Assembly: GCA_016926375.1 (NCBI GenBank)
Contig: JAFGOR010000113.1
Span: forward strand, 1-40,844
DNA: 40,844 nt
Direction: 5' to 3'
Origin: Bacteroidales bacterium
GTDB taxonomy: Bacteria; Bacteroidota; Bacteroidia; Bacteroidales; UBA10428
The notes under the pieces were generated by a model. The model saw nothing but the letters and a program-made list of their open reading frames with translations, was not told the origin of the DNA and searched no databases. Below, one piece after another: positions 29,959-38,178 of this stretch (positions within the stretch are counted from its first letter, which is position 1; each line of letters begins with the position of its first letter). Position numbers and translations under genes: made by a program.

Positions 29959-32283
29959 TTATTCGTACCGAAGAGAATTTACGGGATCTTCAACAGCAGC
30001 TTTCCATACCTGCCAGCTTACTGTAGCTAACAGCATAGTCAGCATGAGTATACCACCCAGTACAAAAAATAAAACTCCGGGCTCAATGCGGTGTGGAAAA
30101 ACAGACAAATATGCCCTGCTGCCATACCAGGATAACGGAGAAGCAATAGCCGCAGCAATGAAAGTCTGGATGATCAGACCTTTTGATAACTTAAACATAA
30201 TTCCACTGATATTTGCGCCAAATACCTTACGAATTCCAATCTGTTTCCGGAAACGTTGGGCAATAAACAAGGATAATCCGAAAACTCCAATCAACGAATT
30301 GATCAGGGTAAGCAAAAAGAATACGTGCAACATCCTGCCTGCAGTAATATACGACTTGCCCTCCTTGGTATCCATTAATACCTCATTGTGGTACTTTATT
30401 TCAACAGGATAATCAGCATTGAATTTTCGCAATATGTTTATAATATATGTATGAGTAGCCTCTTTTTTATGTGGGTTGATGCGTATTACCAGATATTCGT
30501 TCAGGTAATTGCTGTATGTGATCAGAAAGGGAGTGATTTCCACTATCGGAGGCACAGCCTGGTATGCATCTACCACTCCGATGATGGTATATGCTTTATC
30601 CCTGATCTGCACTGTCTTACCTATTGGATCAGTAAATCCTAACTCATGGGCAGTTTTTTCATTGATTACCACACCATTCTCCTTGTCGGAAGGATGTATA
30701 TCTGAAAAAAATCTTCCCGCCACCATTTTTATGCCAAATACATTCAGGTAATCAGGATCGAAGTTGAACCAGGTGGCGAATGTGGTATTGTTTTTTTCCT
30801 TCCAGTCAAGAGTGAGATTGTATCCCATACTGGGGATTGTTGACCCCCATGAAACATCCAGAACATCAGGATTCTTCTTGAGCTCATCCTTAACTTTTCT
30901 TAAATCACCCCACGGGTAACCGTTAACACAAATTACATTACTGCCGTCATACCGGGTAATATCACGACTATACATGTACGTAGCCTGTTTATCCATAACC
31001 ATGATTAATTGTATGAAAACAATACTTAAGAATAACTGCAGTGTGGTAAGGATATTTCGTGAACTCAGGCCGGAATGTTGTGCTGAATTGCTATTCTTCA
31101 TCAGCGAGATGGGTTTTGCTGAGGAAAATTTCAAAGCCGGATAAAATCCTGAAATTACGGTAACCACAATAAATAAGAGTAAGCCGGCAATCAAAAAATG
31201 CTGGTCGGCAGTAATATGTAGGTTTGTGTTCATGCTGGCATTGAACCTGGGAAGTGTGAGTTTGAGCAGAACAACGGCCAGGTTAAAACTGATCAGTGTT
31301 GTCAGGAAGGTGTCGGTTAAAAGTTGCAGAAATACATGGATCTTGTTTGCTCCGTTTACCTTCCTGACTCCTGTTTCACGAATTCTTGATGAGAACAATA
31401 TGTTGATGAAGTTAATGTAGTTCAGACAGGAGATCAGCAGTACAAATAAACCACCGAAAAGAAAGACTTGTAATTTACCTTTGGTATTCTCATAAGTTCC
31501 TTTGAAATGAATCTCTTTAAGCGGGAGGAGATAGGCAGAGATATTTTCAATAGGTGAGGGGATTTTATAGGAACGTCGGATTTTCTCATTCAGGTCTTTC
31601 AGATCAGCTCCTGATTTCAGCAATACATAAGTACTGTATGATGTTGACTGATATTCCTGGTATTTCCAATAACCAAAACGCGATGAAAACCTCATGGGAA
31701 TAATGAATTCAGTTATTATCTGTGTATTGGAAGGAAGATCATCAAAGACACCGGTAACTGTAAAATCGACCTGTTCTCCGTTGCAGTTGATCCGAAGATT
31801 TTTACCCAAGGGCACTTCCCTGCCAAAGTATCTTATTGCGGCTTGCTCCGAAATGACAATACTCTGGGGATCATTGTCTTGGTGCCCCATTTTGAACGGA
31901 ATGGTAAATATCTGAAAGAACATGGAGTCGGCAAATGTGATATCATCTTCAATAAATAGATTCTCGCCTGCTCTTACTGTAGTTGCGTAGTTCCGGGTTA
32001 TTGTATAGGATTCAATTTCAGGGAACATATCCTGCAAAGCCTCTCCTTCGGGGCCGAAAGTAGACGGAATAAAATCAATGTCACCGAATTTGCCACTCAG
32101 ATAAATAGCGGAAATCCTGTCGGACTTTTCATGACATTCCTCGTAGGTAAGCTCATGCAATGCAAAAGCTATGGCTATAACCGCTGATGCCAATCCGAGC
32201 GTGAGTCCAAGTATGTTGATAAATGAGATCCACCTGTTTTTCAACAAGTATCTCCAGGCAGTGATCAGGTAATGTATGAACAT
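29959..32283 (-). CDS. MacB/FtsX-type ABC transporter permease without ATPase
   Basis: 774 residues. Opens with MFIHYLITAWRYLLKNRWIS and helix FINILGLTLGLASAVIAIAF, the typical start of Bacteroidota MacB_PCD permeases. A periplasmic domain (about 45-270) precedes FtsX helices (FLFGGLFVLLISCLNYINFI, then RIRETGVRKVNGANKIHVFL). A second MacB_PCD plus FtsX unit ends VSWQVWKAAVEDPVNSLRYE, with RKQIGIRKVFGANISGIMFK. No ATP-binding subunit or MacA-like adaptor is in the window, so it must pair with a distant ATPase or act alone. Such permeases often transduce signals or export lipids and peptides. It is divergent from the sigma-54 regulator. Confidence 0.88.
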   Translation of the reverse strand: MFIHYLITAWRYLLKNRWISFINILGLTLGLASAVIAIAFALHELTYEECHEKSDRISAIYLSGKFGDIDFIPSTFGPEGEALQDMFPEIESYTITRNYATTVRAGENLFIEDDITFADSMFFQIFTIPFKMGHQDNDPQSIVISEQAAIRYFGREVPLGKNLRINCNGEQVDFTVTGVFDDLPSNTQIITEFIIPMRFSSRFGYWKYQEYQSTSYSTYVLLKSGADLKDLNEKIRRSYKIPSPIENISAYLLPLKEIHFKGTYENTKGKLQVFLFGGLFVLLISCLNYINFINILFSSRIRETGVRKVNGANKIHVFLQLLTDTFLTTLISFNLAVVLLKLTLPRFNASMNTNLHITADQHFLIAGLLLFIVVTVISGFYPALKFSSAKPISLMKNSNSAQHSGLSSRNILTTLQLFLSIVFIQLIMVMDKQATYMYSRDITRYDGSNVICVNGYPWGDLRKVKDELKKNPDVLDVSWGSTIPSMGYNLTLDWKEKNNTTFATWFNFDPDYLNVFGIKMVAGRFFSDIHPSDKENGVVINEKTAHELGFTDPIGKTVQIRDKAYTIIGVVDAYQAVPPIVEITPFLITYSNYLNEYLVIRINPHKKEATHTYIINILRKFNADYPVEIKYHNEVLMDTKEGKSYITAGRMLHVFFLLTLINSLIGVFGLSLFIAQRFRKQIGIRKVFGANISGIMFKLSKGLIIQTFIAAAIASPLSWYGSRAYLSVFPHRIEPGVLFFVLGGILMLTMLLATVSWQVWKAAVEDPVNSLRYE

Positions 32284-32315
32284 ATCAGTTGCTTAAAAAT
32301 TTTCATCAGGATTGT

Positions 32316-32331
32316 TTCAATTCGTATGCCA
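32316..32331 (-). promoter_or_regulatory. Sigma-54-like (-24/-12) promoter of the permease gene
   Basis: Minus strand TGGCATACGAATTGAA fits TGGCAYR-N4-TTGCW except that the -12 GC is GA. The spacing from GG to the -12 G is 10 bases, as required. The start site would lie near 32306, about 22 bases before the permease ATG. The only sigma-54 activator in the window is encoded divergently next to it. Confidence 0.5.
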
Positions 32332-32394
32332 AAATTGATATGTATCAGATATACAACAAGAAAAAGTCTTAAATGATCTTTATTATTCAAAATA

Positions 32395-32433
32395 TGTTCC
32401 ATTATGGAACACATGGTGTTCTATGTTGGAACA
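32395..32433. promoter_or_regulatory. Paired palindromic operators, candidate enhancer for the NtrC-type regulator
   Basis: Site 1 (32395-32411) is TGTTCCATTATGGAACA, a perfect 8-bp-arm palindrome with one central base. Site 2 (32417-32433) is TGTTCTATGTTGGAACA, with two mismatched pairs. Their starts are 22 bases apart, two helical turns, and the centres lie about 97 and 119 bases upstream of the predicted sigma-54 start. GAACAC and GTGTTC in between also pair. This is the classic upstream-activator layout. Confidence 0.65.
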
Positions 32434-32478
32434 TAATCCCTATTTTTATAGCAGGATTCAGCTTATCGCATATTTTAC

Positions 32479-33852
32479 ATGTCGAAATCTTCCGGACATA
32501 TTCTGATTATTGATGACAATACAAGCGTATTGAATTCTCTGGTGCTTTACCTGAAATACCAGTTTGAAAAGGTCACTGCTTTGCGCAATCCAAACCTTAT
32601 CCCGGAATCGATTGAAAAAGATCGCCCCGACATTGTGCTGCTTGACATGAATTTTACAGCAGGTATTAACAATGGGAATGAAGGTCTTTTTTGGCTGAAC
32701 CAAATACTAAAGGCTGATCCTGATGCGGTAGTAGTGCTGATTACAGCATATGGGGATGTTGAACTTGCCATCAGGGCAATTAAGGAAGGTGCCACAGACT
32801 TCATTCTGAAACCATGGGATAACAATAAACTGTTGGCCACGTTGCAATCCGCCATGAAATTGCGCCAGACAAGAAAGCAGGTTCAATACCTGAAACTCAG
32901 GGAGACACAGTTAAAAGAGGATATTTGCCGCAGATTTTCGGAAATTATCGGGGAATCACCGGCTATGAAAGATTTGTTGGACAAGGTGCGGAAAGTAGCG
33001 AAAACAGATGCGGGCATTTTGCTTACCGGTGAAAATGGTACAGGAAAGGAGTTGATTGCCAGGGAGATTCATAGGTTATCCAATCGGAATAAACAGGACT
33101 TTGTTTCAGTGGACCTGGGTGCTTTGCCTGAATCGCTTATTGAAAGCGAACTTTTCGGACATGTAAAAGGAGCATATACCGATGCAAGGGAAGATCGGAT
33201 AGGCAGGTTTGAAACAGCCGATGGTGGTACCTTGTTCCTGGATGAGATCGGCAATCTGAATTGCAATATTCAACCCAAATTGCTTACTGCCATTGAACAG
33301 AGAAAGATTACTCCGCTGGGTTCCAATAAAACCCGTAACGTGAATATCAGGATTATTTGTGCAACCAATTCCCATTTAATTGACCTGGTAAAACAGGGAC
33401 TTTTCAGGGAGGACTTGTTTTACAGGATCAATACCATTGAAATTGAAGTTCCTCCTTTGAGGAATCGCGGAAATGACATCATGCTGCTTGCATGGCATTA
33501 CCTGGTTGAATTCTGCGCCAGGTACAACCGCAAAGGGATCAGAATCACTGAAAAATCAATCGAAAAGCTAAAGGATTACTCCTGGCCCGGTAATGTCAGA
33601 GAATTAAGGCATACTATTGAGAAAGCTGTTATTCTTTCCGATTCATTGGAACTGGAGCCACAACATTTCTCCTTTGAAACTGAAAGATTGAGACCAGATG
33701 TGGTTATTCCGGCAATGAATCTTGAAGAGCTTGAAAAAAGAGCAATAGCAATGTCATTAAACAGGTACAACCGGAATATTGCCGAGACGGCCAGGGAACT
33801 TGGTATTGGACGCCAGACACTCTACCGAAAAATCGAAAAATATAAGCTCTGA
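32479..33852 (+). CDS. Sigma-54-dependent response regulator (NtrC family)
   Basis: 457 residues. Receiver domain 1-125 with acidic pair Asp 12/Asp 13, phospho-acceptor Asp 56, Thr 89 and Lys 111. AAA+ domain about 150-385: Walker A GENGTGKE (184-191), loop-1 motif GAYTDA (231-236, in place of GAFTGA), Walker [10 protein letters not shown] (251-259) and a later [20 protein letters not shown]-terminal Fis-type HTH (about 420-457; [20 protein letters not shown]). It would contact sigma-54 RNA polymerase at -24/-12 promoters. All receiver and ATPase residues are intact. The histidine kinase gene follows after 21 bases, and paired palindromes lie upstream. Confidence 0.93.
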   Translation: MSKSSGHILIIDDNTSVLNSLVLYLKYQFEKVTALRNPNLIPESIEKDRPDIVLLDMNFTAGINNGNEGLFWLNQILKADPDAVVVLITAYGDVELAIRAIKEGATDFILKPWDNNKLLATLQSAMKLRQTRKQVQYLKLRETQLKEDICRRFSEIIGESPAMKDLLDKVRKVAKTDAGILLTGENGTGKELIAREIHRLSNRNKQDFVSVDLGALPESLIESELFGHVKGAYTDAREDRIGRFETADGGTLFLDEIGNLNCNIQPKLLTAIEQRKITPLGSNKTRNVNIRIICATNSHLIDLVKQGLFREDLFYRINTIEIEVPPLRNRGNDIMLLAWHYLVEFCARYNRKGIRITEKSIEKLKDYSWPGNVRELRHTIEKAVILSDSLELEPQHFSFETERLRPDVVIPAMNLEELEKRAIAMSLNRYNRNIAETARELGIGRQTLYRKIEKYKL

Positions 33853-33873
33853 CCCAATAATGCGGACCAGAAT

Positions 33874-34638
33874 ATGGCTATGGTTTATCAAAAATTTTAT
33901 ACAAATGTCATCATCCGTACAGTATCCATAACCTTTACCGGACTTGTTCTTGCTTATGTGGTTATGAAGCGGGATGACCTGTACGTTGCATTCAACGTAC
34001 TTTTGCTGATCATGGTGCAAACCGTTTTAATGATACAGTATTTAAATCGGATAAATCGTGATCTTGCCCACTTTTTTAATGCCATTTCAAATGATGATTC
34101 CAACGTTGTGTATAGAAAAACGGCTTCGGGAAAGACTTTTCAGGTGCTTCATGAAAGTTTTGATCAGATTAATGCAAGGATCCAGGCACTGAAGATGGAA
34201 AACAGCCGTCGCACATTCTACCTTCAGCATCTTGTGGAGCATGCCGGAATAGGAATTATTTCATATGCAGGCAACGGTAAAATAGACATTTTTAATCCGG
34301 CAGCCAGAAAACTTCTCAATATTTCATCCGGTGTGACAGTCCAGAAAATTAATGAACTTAACAGGATGACTGGATTAGCTCTCGGGGAAATAAGGCCGGG
34401 AGAAAAACGCCTGCTCAAAGCAAACCTGAAAAATGATTCCATTCCTCTTTCAGTAATGGCAAGCGATTTTGTTTTTCGGGGTGAGACGACAAGATTGCTA
34501 ACCTTTCAGGGCATCAAAAGTGAACTGGAGGACAATGAAATGGTATCGTGGCAAAAACTTATCAAAACGCTTACGCATGAAATCGTAAATTCCATAGGTC
34601 CAATATCATCCACCAATAATACAATGAAATCGTTTTAA
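33874..34638 (+). pseudogene. Histidine kinase truncated after the H-box (no ATPase domain)
   Basis: 254 residues. Two membrane helices (about 9-30 and 38-58), a PAS-like region (about 115-210; GIGIISYAGNGKIDIFNPAA) and the dimerisation helix with phospho-acceptor His 235 (WQKLIKTLTHEIVNSIGPIS). The frame ends 19 residues later at TNNTMKSF. Intact members of this family run about 170 residues further, with N, G1 and G2 boxes; none of these can be read in any frame before the LacI gene 125 bases downstream. The 3' end has therefore been lost, or a very short non-catalytic kinase is made. It is the cognate partner of the regulator by position. Confidence 0.75.
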
Positions 34639-34678
34639 TGGATGCTGATATGGCGACCGGGCAATCAGCTCGCCGTAT

Positions 34679-34686
34679 TAATTTTG
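34679..34686 (+). promoter_or_regulatory. Bacteroidota -7 promoter box (TAATTTTG) of the uronate operon
   Basis: TAATTTTG matches TAnnTTTG exactly, 77 bases before the ATG at 34764, in the 125-base gap after the truncated kinase. It would give a leader of about 70 bases containing a GTTAAC palindrome. No clear LacI operator was recognised. Confidence 0.4.
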
Positions 34687-34763
34687 TATATTTATTTGAA
34701 TTTCTGATGCCATGTAAAAATATTATTTTAACTTGCCGTTAACGTACACGAACATTTTTGTCC

Positions 34764-35858
34764 ATGGGAAAAAGCATGAAACCGGCACAGCGAAGGGTAA
34801 CCATCAAGGATATTGCTGCCATGGCCGATGTTTCGATAGGTACGGTTGATCGTGTTTTGCACAAAAGGGGAGAGGTCAACCAGCAGACCGAAGAGCGTGT
34901 AATGTCGTTTGTGGAGAAACTGGGGTATACCCCAAACCTCCTCGCCAAGTCGCTGGCACTTAAAAAAAGTTTCAACATTGTAGCACTGATCCCCGATGCC
35001 GGAGTGAACAATCCCTATTGGAAGGAGCCGGTGACGGGGTTTAACAGGGCAACCGAGGAATTGAATGACTTTCATGCCAAAATCCTGGTTAATTATTTCG
35101 ACCCGGGTGACGTAAATTCATTTGTAAAGGAATTCAACAGAATCATGGATATGAAACCGGATGGTATCATTATGGCTCCGAATTTTCATGATGCGGCTGT
35201 TAAATTGATGCCCAAATGTAAAGCCCTGAATATTCCGGTTATACTATTTGACAACAACCTGGATGATGGTTCAGGAATTGCTTATTACGGTCAGAATGCC
35301 CTGCAAAGCGGAATTGCAGCTGCCAAATTAATGCGTTACGGTTTGCCGTTAAACGCTCAGGTCCTTATTTTCAACCTGGCCGGAAACAAGGTAATTACAC
35401 GTCACATGATGCGCCGGGAGCAAGGTTTCCGTCAGTATTTTGAAAATAATTCCCGCGCCGGGGAGGTTCAGATCATGACTGTTGAGGCAGACCTGAAAAA
35501 AAATACAGAACCGGAAGTTACCCTTGAAAAAGTGTTTGAAAAGAACCCGGACATATCCGGAATTTTTGTTACCAACTCCAGGGTACACCGGATAGCCCGT
35601 TACCTATCGGAAATAGGCAAAGACAAGCTTACCCTGATTGGTTATGATCTCATCAATGAGAACCGGGAATATCTGAAAAGTGGTATCATTGATTTTCTGA
35701 TTTGCCAGAAACCCGAAGAACAGGGTTACCGTTCGGCTATGGCCATGTTCAATTACCTGCTTACCGGTAAACAGGTCGAAAAAATCAATTACAGTGCCAT
35801 TGATGTGATTATTCGTGAGAATGTAGATTTTTATAAAAACACCACTAACAGAATCTGA
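34764..35858 (+). CDS. LacI-family transcriptional regulator
   Basis: 364 residues from ATG 34764; an in-frame TTG two codons earlier is less likely. N-terminal HTH RRVTIKDIAAMADVSIGTVD (about 10-30), hinge helix ... LAKSLALKK, then a periplasmic-binding-protein-like effector domain (about 60-345; NIVALIPDAGVNNPYWKEPV, IMDMKPDGIIMAPNFHDAAV, NIPVILFDNNLDD, LTLIGYDLINENREYLKSGI, ending FLICQKPEEQGYRSAMAMFN). The effector is probably a hexuronate or a derivative. The next gene (uxuB-like) starts two bases after this stop, so the regulator controls and is part of the operon. It may repress or activate; Bacteroidota LacI proteins do both. Confidence 0.92.
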   Translation: MGKSMKPAQRRVTIKDIAAMADVSIGTVDRVLHKRGEVNQQTEERVMSFVEKLGYTPNLLAKSLALKKSFNIVALIPDAGVNNPYWKEPVTGFNRATEELNDFHAKILVNYFDPGDVNSFVKEFNRIMDMKPDGIIMAPNFHDAAVKLMPKCKALNIPVILFDNNLDDGSGIAYYGQNALQSGIAAAKLMRYGLPLNAQVLIFNLAGNKVITRHMMRREQGFRQYFENNSRAGEVQIMTVEADLKKNTEPEVTLEKVFEKNPDISGIFVTNSRVHRIARYLSEIGKDKLTLIGYDLINENREYLKSGIIDFLICQKPEEQGYRSAMAMFNYLLTGKQVEKINYSAIDVIIRENVDFYKNTTNRI

Positions 35859-35860
35859 TT

Positions 35861-36712
35861 ATGAAGAAGTTTGATTTCTCTGATTTAAAAGGAAAAGTAT
35901 GTGTGATTACCGGAGGTGCGGGTATTATCGGGCAGGCCTTGTGTGATGCCCTTGCAGCTGCCGGCATTAAAACCGCCATCATCGATCTGAATCTCGATGC
36001 CGCCTCGGCAATGGCAACGGCGCTGACCAAGAAGTACGGTACGGATTGCATTGGAGTGCAGGCCACCGTGCTCGATAAGGAATCACTCATAGCTGCTGAA
36101 AAGGAAATTACTGCAAAACTAGGGCCTGTTGATTTCCTGATCAACGGAGCCGGCGGCAACTCTCCTAATGCAACTACCAAGGTTGAGCAGATTATCAATG
36201 CAGGAGATTTTCAGGCATCCGACACTTTCTTTGGGCTCGACCTGAGCGGATTCGACAAGGTGTTTGCCCTCAATTTTTCCGGTACACTTTTGCCTACCAT
36301 GGTATTTGCACCCGACATGATCAGAAGGGGTAAGGGAGGCATACTCAATATCTCCTCCATGAATTCATTCAGGCCTTTGACCAAAATTCCTGCATATTCG
36401 GCTGCCAAGGCTTCAGTGAACAATTTTACCCAGTGGCTTTCGGTGCATCTTGCCAAAACAGGTGTCAGGGTGAATGCCATTGCACCCGGCTTCTTCCTTA
36501 CCAACCAGAACCGCTTTTTGCTGGTGGATGAAAAAACCGGCCTGTCTACTCCGCGCGGAAAGAAAATTATGGACAATACTCCGGTAGGAAAATATGGAGA
36601 ACCCGAAGATCTGCAAGGCGCCATGTTGTTTTTGCTTTCGGATTTGTCATCATTCATCACCGGCGTGGTGCTTCCGGTTGACGGTGGTTATAGCGCTTTT
36701 GGCGGTGTTTAA
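35861..36712 (+). CDS. uxuB: SDR-type fructuronate reductase (D-mannonate oxidoreductase)
   Basis: 283 residues. Classical SDR: NAD-binding TGGAGIIG (17-24), NGAGG (95-99), catalytic Ser 166 in NISSMNSF, Tyr 179 and Lys 183 (YSAAK). Sequence stretches SFRPLTKIPAYSAAKASVNN, FTQWLSVHLAKTGVRVNAIA, PGFFLTNQNRFLL and the terminal GVVLPVDGGYSAFGGV are the signature of the Bacillus-type (YjmF) D-mannonate oxidoreductase rather than a generic SDR. It reduces D-fructuronate to D-mannonate with NAD(P)H in the cytoplasm. It lies two bases after lacI and 17 before the LarA-like gene. It is not related to the E. coli long-chain UxuB, so the symbol refers to function. Confidence 0.85.
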   Translation: MKKFDFSDLKGKVCVITGGAGIIGQALCDALAAAGIKTAIIDLNLDAASAMATALTKKYGTDCIGVQATVLDKESLIAAEKEITAKLGPVDFLINGAGGNSPNATTKVEQIINAGDFQASDTFFGLDLSGFDKVFALNFSGTLLPTMVFAPDMIRRGKGGILNISSMNSFRPLTKIPAYSAAKASVNNFTQWLSVHLAKTGVRVNAIAPGFFLTNQNRFLLVDEKTGLSTPRGKKIMDNTPVGKYGEPEDLQGAMLFLLSDLSSFITGVVLPVDGGYSAFGGV

Positions 36713-36729
36713 AAAAAGAACAAAGGATT

Positions 36730-37998
36730 ATGATCTATTTTGAACGCGGATCGGAGCATACGATCCTTACTAAAAACGACCTGAAAGAAGGATTGTTCAC
36801 TGCACTTGACAAACTGGGACAACGCAACAGGGTGCTTGCTGTGCCGCCCGATTTCACCCGGTTCCATTCACATGCCGGTGCCCTGACTTCCCTGGTTTAT
36901 GAATATTACAAGGACAGGCTCACCGACGTGCTGCCTGCACTGGGAACACATTCCCCCATGACGGCGGAGCAGATTGATACCATGTTTCCGGGTGTGCCCC
37001 ATGAGGTATTCAGGGTGCACGACTGGCGCAATGATGTGATTACTGTTGGGAGTGTTCCGGGTAAGTTTGTTGCCGAAGTAACTGATAATGCCCTTTCATA
37101 CGACTGGCCGGCGCAGCTGAATAAACTGGTATACCAGGGCGGTCACGACCTCATTCTTTCCATTGGCCAGGTGGTGCCACACGAAGTGATAGGCATGGCC
37201 AATTACAACAAAAACCTGTTTGTAGGCACAGGCGGTTCCGAAGGCATTAACAAAAGTCATTTTGTTGGTGCGGTTTATGGTATGGAACGCCTGATGGGAA
37301 AAGCTGATAACCCGGTGAGGAGCTTGCTGAATTACGCATCGGAGCATTTCATCAGTCACCTGCCTTTGGTATACGTGCATACCGTGGTCGGACGAAGCGA
37401 AAAAGGCGATTTGGTTGTCAGGGGACTTTTCATTGGCGACGATGTGGAAGTGTTCACCCGCGCTGCAGATCTGTCGCTGAAGGTAAATTTCACGGCACTC
37501 GACAAGCCTTTGAAAAAAGTGGTTGTTTACCTTGATCCGACAGAGTTTAAAAGCACCTGGCTGGGGAATAAAAGTATATACCGAACCCGTATGGCCATTG
37601 CCGATGACGGTGCGTTAATTGTGCTTGCTCCGGGTGTTAAGGAATTTGGAGAGGATGCTGAAATCGACCGGCTGATCCGGAAGTATGGATATTTTGGCAC
37701 CCCTGAAACACTCCGGAAACTTAAAGAAAACAAAGAGCTTGAGAACAACCTGAGCGCAGCAGCACACCTGATTCACGGAAGCTCCGAAGGCCGGTTTTCC
37801 ATAACCTACTGTCCGGGTCACTTAACGCGGCAGGAAGTGGAATCGGTTAATTTCAGATATGCCGACCCGAACGAGATGATGAAAAAATACAATCCCGGCG
37901 TGCTGAAAGATGGCTTGAATAAAACGTCAGAAGGCGAAGAGATATACTATATTTCCAATCCGGCCATCGGGCTGTGGGCGTGTAAGGACAGACTTTAG
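36730..37998 (+). CDS. LarA-family nickel-pincer racemase/epimerase, likely acting on a hexonate
   Basis: 422 residues, the family length. The N-terminal domain (DUF2088) has AVPPDFTRFHSHAGALTSLV and LGTHSPMT (His 74). The cofactor site is complete: His 151 (VVPHEV), Lys 161 (NYNKNLFVG), His 177 (GINKSHFVGA). The spacing His-10-Lys-16-His equals that of Lactobacillus LarA (His 174, Lys 184, His 200), where the Lys carries the nickel-pincer nucleotide. So the chemistry, hydride shift at an alpha-hydroxy acid, should be kept. Context (fructuronate reductase before, uronate transporter and UxaC after) makes D-mannonate the likely substrate, giving D-gluconate; some LarA homologues are known as gluconate 2-epimerases. 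LarB, LarC and LarE for cofactor synthesis are not in the window. Confidence 0.85.
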   Translation: MIYFERGSEHTILTKNDLKEGLFTALDKLGQRNRVLAVPPDFTRFHSHAGALTSLVYEYYKDRLTDVLPALGTHSPMTAEQIDTMFPGVPHEVFRVHDWRNDVITVGSVPGKFVAEVTDNALSYDWPAQLNKLVYQGGHDLILSIGQVVPHEVIGMANYNKNLFVGTGGSEGINKSHFVGAVYGMERLMGKADNPVRSLLNYASEHFISHLPLVYVHTVVGRSEKGDLVVRGLFIGDDVEVFTRAADLSLKVNFTALDKPLKKVVVYLDPTEFKSTWLGNKSIYRTRMAIADDGALIVLAPGVKEFGEDAEIDRLIRKYGYFGTPETLRKLKENKELENNLSAAAHLIHGSSEGRFSITYCPGHLTRQEVESVNFRYADPNEMMKKYNPGVLKDGLNKTSEGEEIYYISNPAIGLWACKDRL

Positions 37999-38002
37999 AG
38001 GA

Positions 38003-38146
38003 ATGAAACATAATTTGATGAATAGCAGCAGTGGCAGTGGCAGTAGCAGTAGCAGCAGTCAAATCCCAAATCCCAACACACAAAATCCACACATCAAGTA
38101 TCCAGTACCTGCCTGCCGGCAGGCAGGTCCAGTATCCAGTAAATAA
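38003..38146. repeat. Intergenic low-complexity block with trinucleotide repeats and REP-like palindrome
   Basis: In the 180-base gap: an AGC/AGT/GGC trinucleotide run (38024-38059), tandem AAATCCC units (about 38061-38074), a 22-bp perfect palindrome at 38107-38128 (half-site ACCTGCCTGCC), and flanking direct repeats GTATCCAGTA (38098-38107 and 38132-38141). Such units recur as dispersed intergenic repeats in Bacteroidota. It splits the uronate operon. Confidence 0.7.
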
Positions 38147-38178
38147 CAACATTCAATACAAATTCAAACAACAACAAC

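Noticed and set aside
38003-38146. Small 47-residue Ser/Gly-rich ORF (ATG 38003 to TAA 38146)
   Set aside because: It is made entirely of the repeat block and palindrome, so the open frame is best explained by repeat composition rather than selection for a protein.
37853-38152. Minus-strand 99-residue ORF across the repeat block
   Set aside because: Antisense to the LarA-like gene end and low-complexity repeats; no start context or family pattern.
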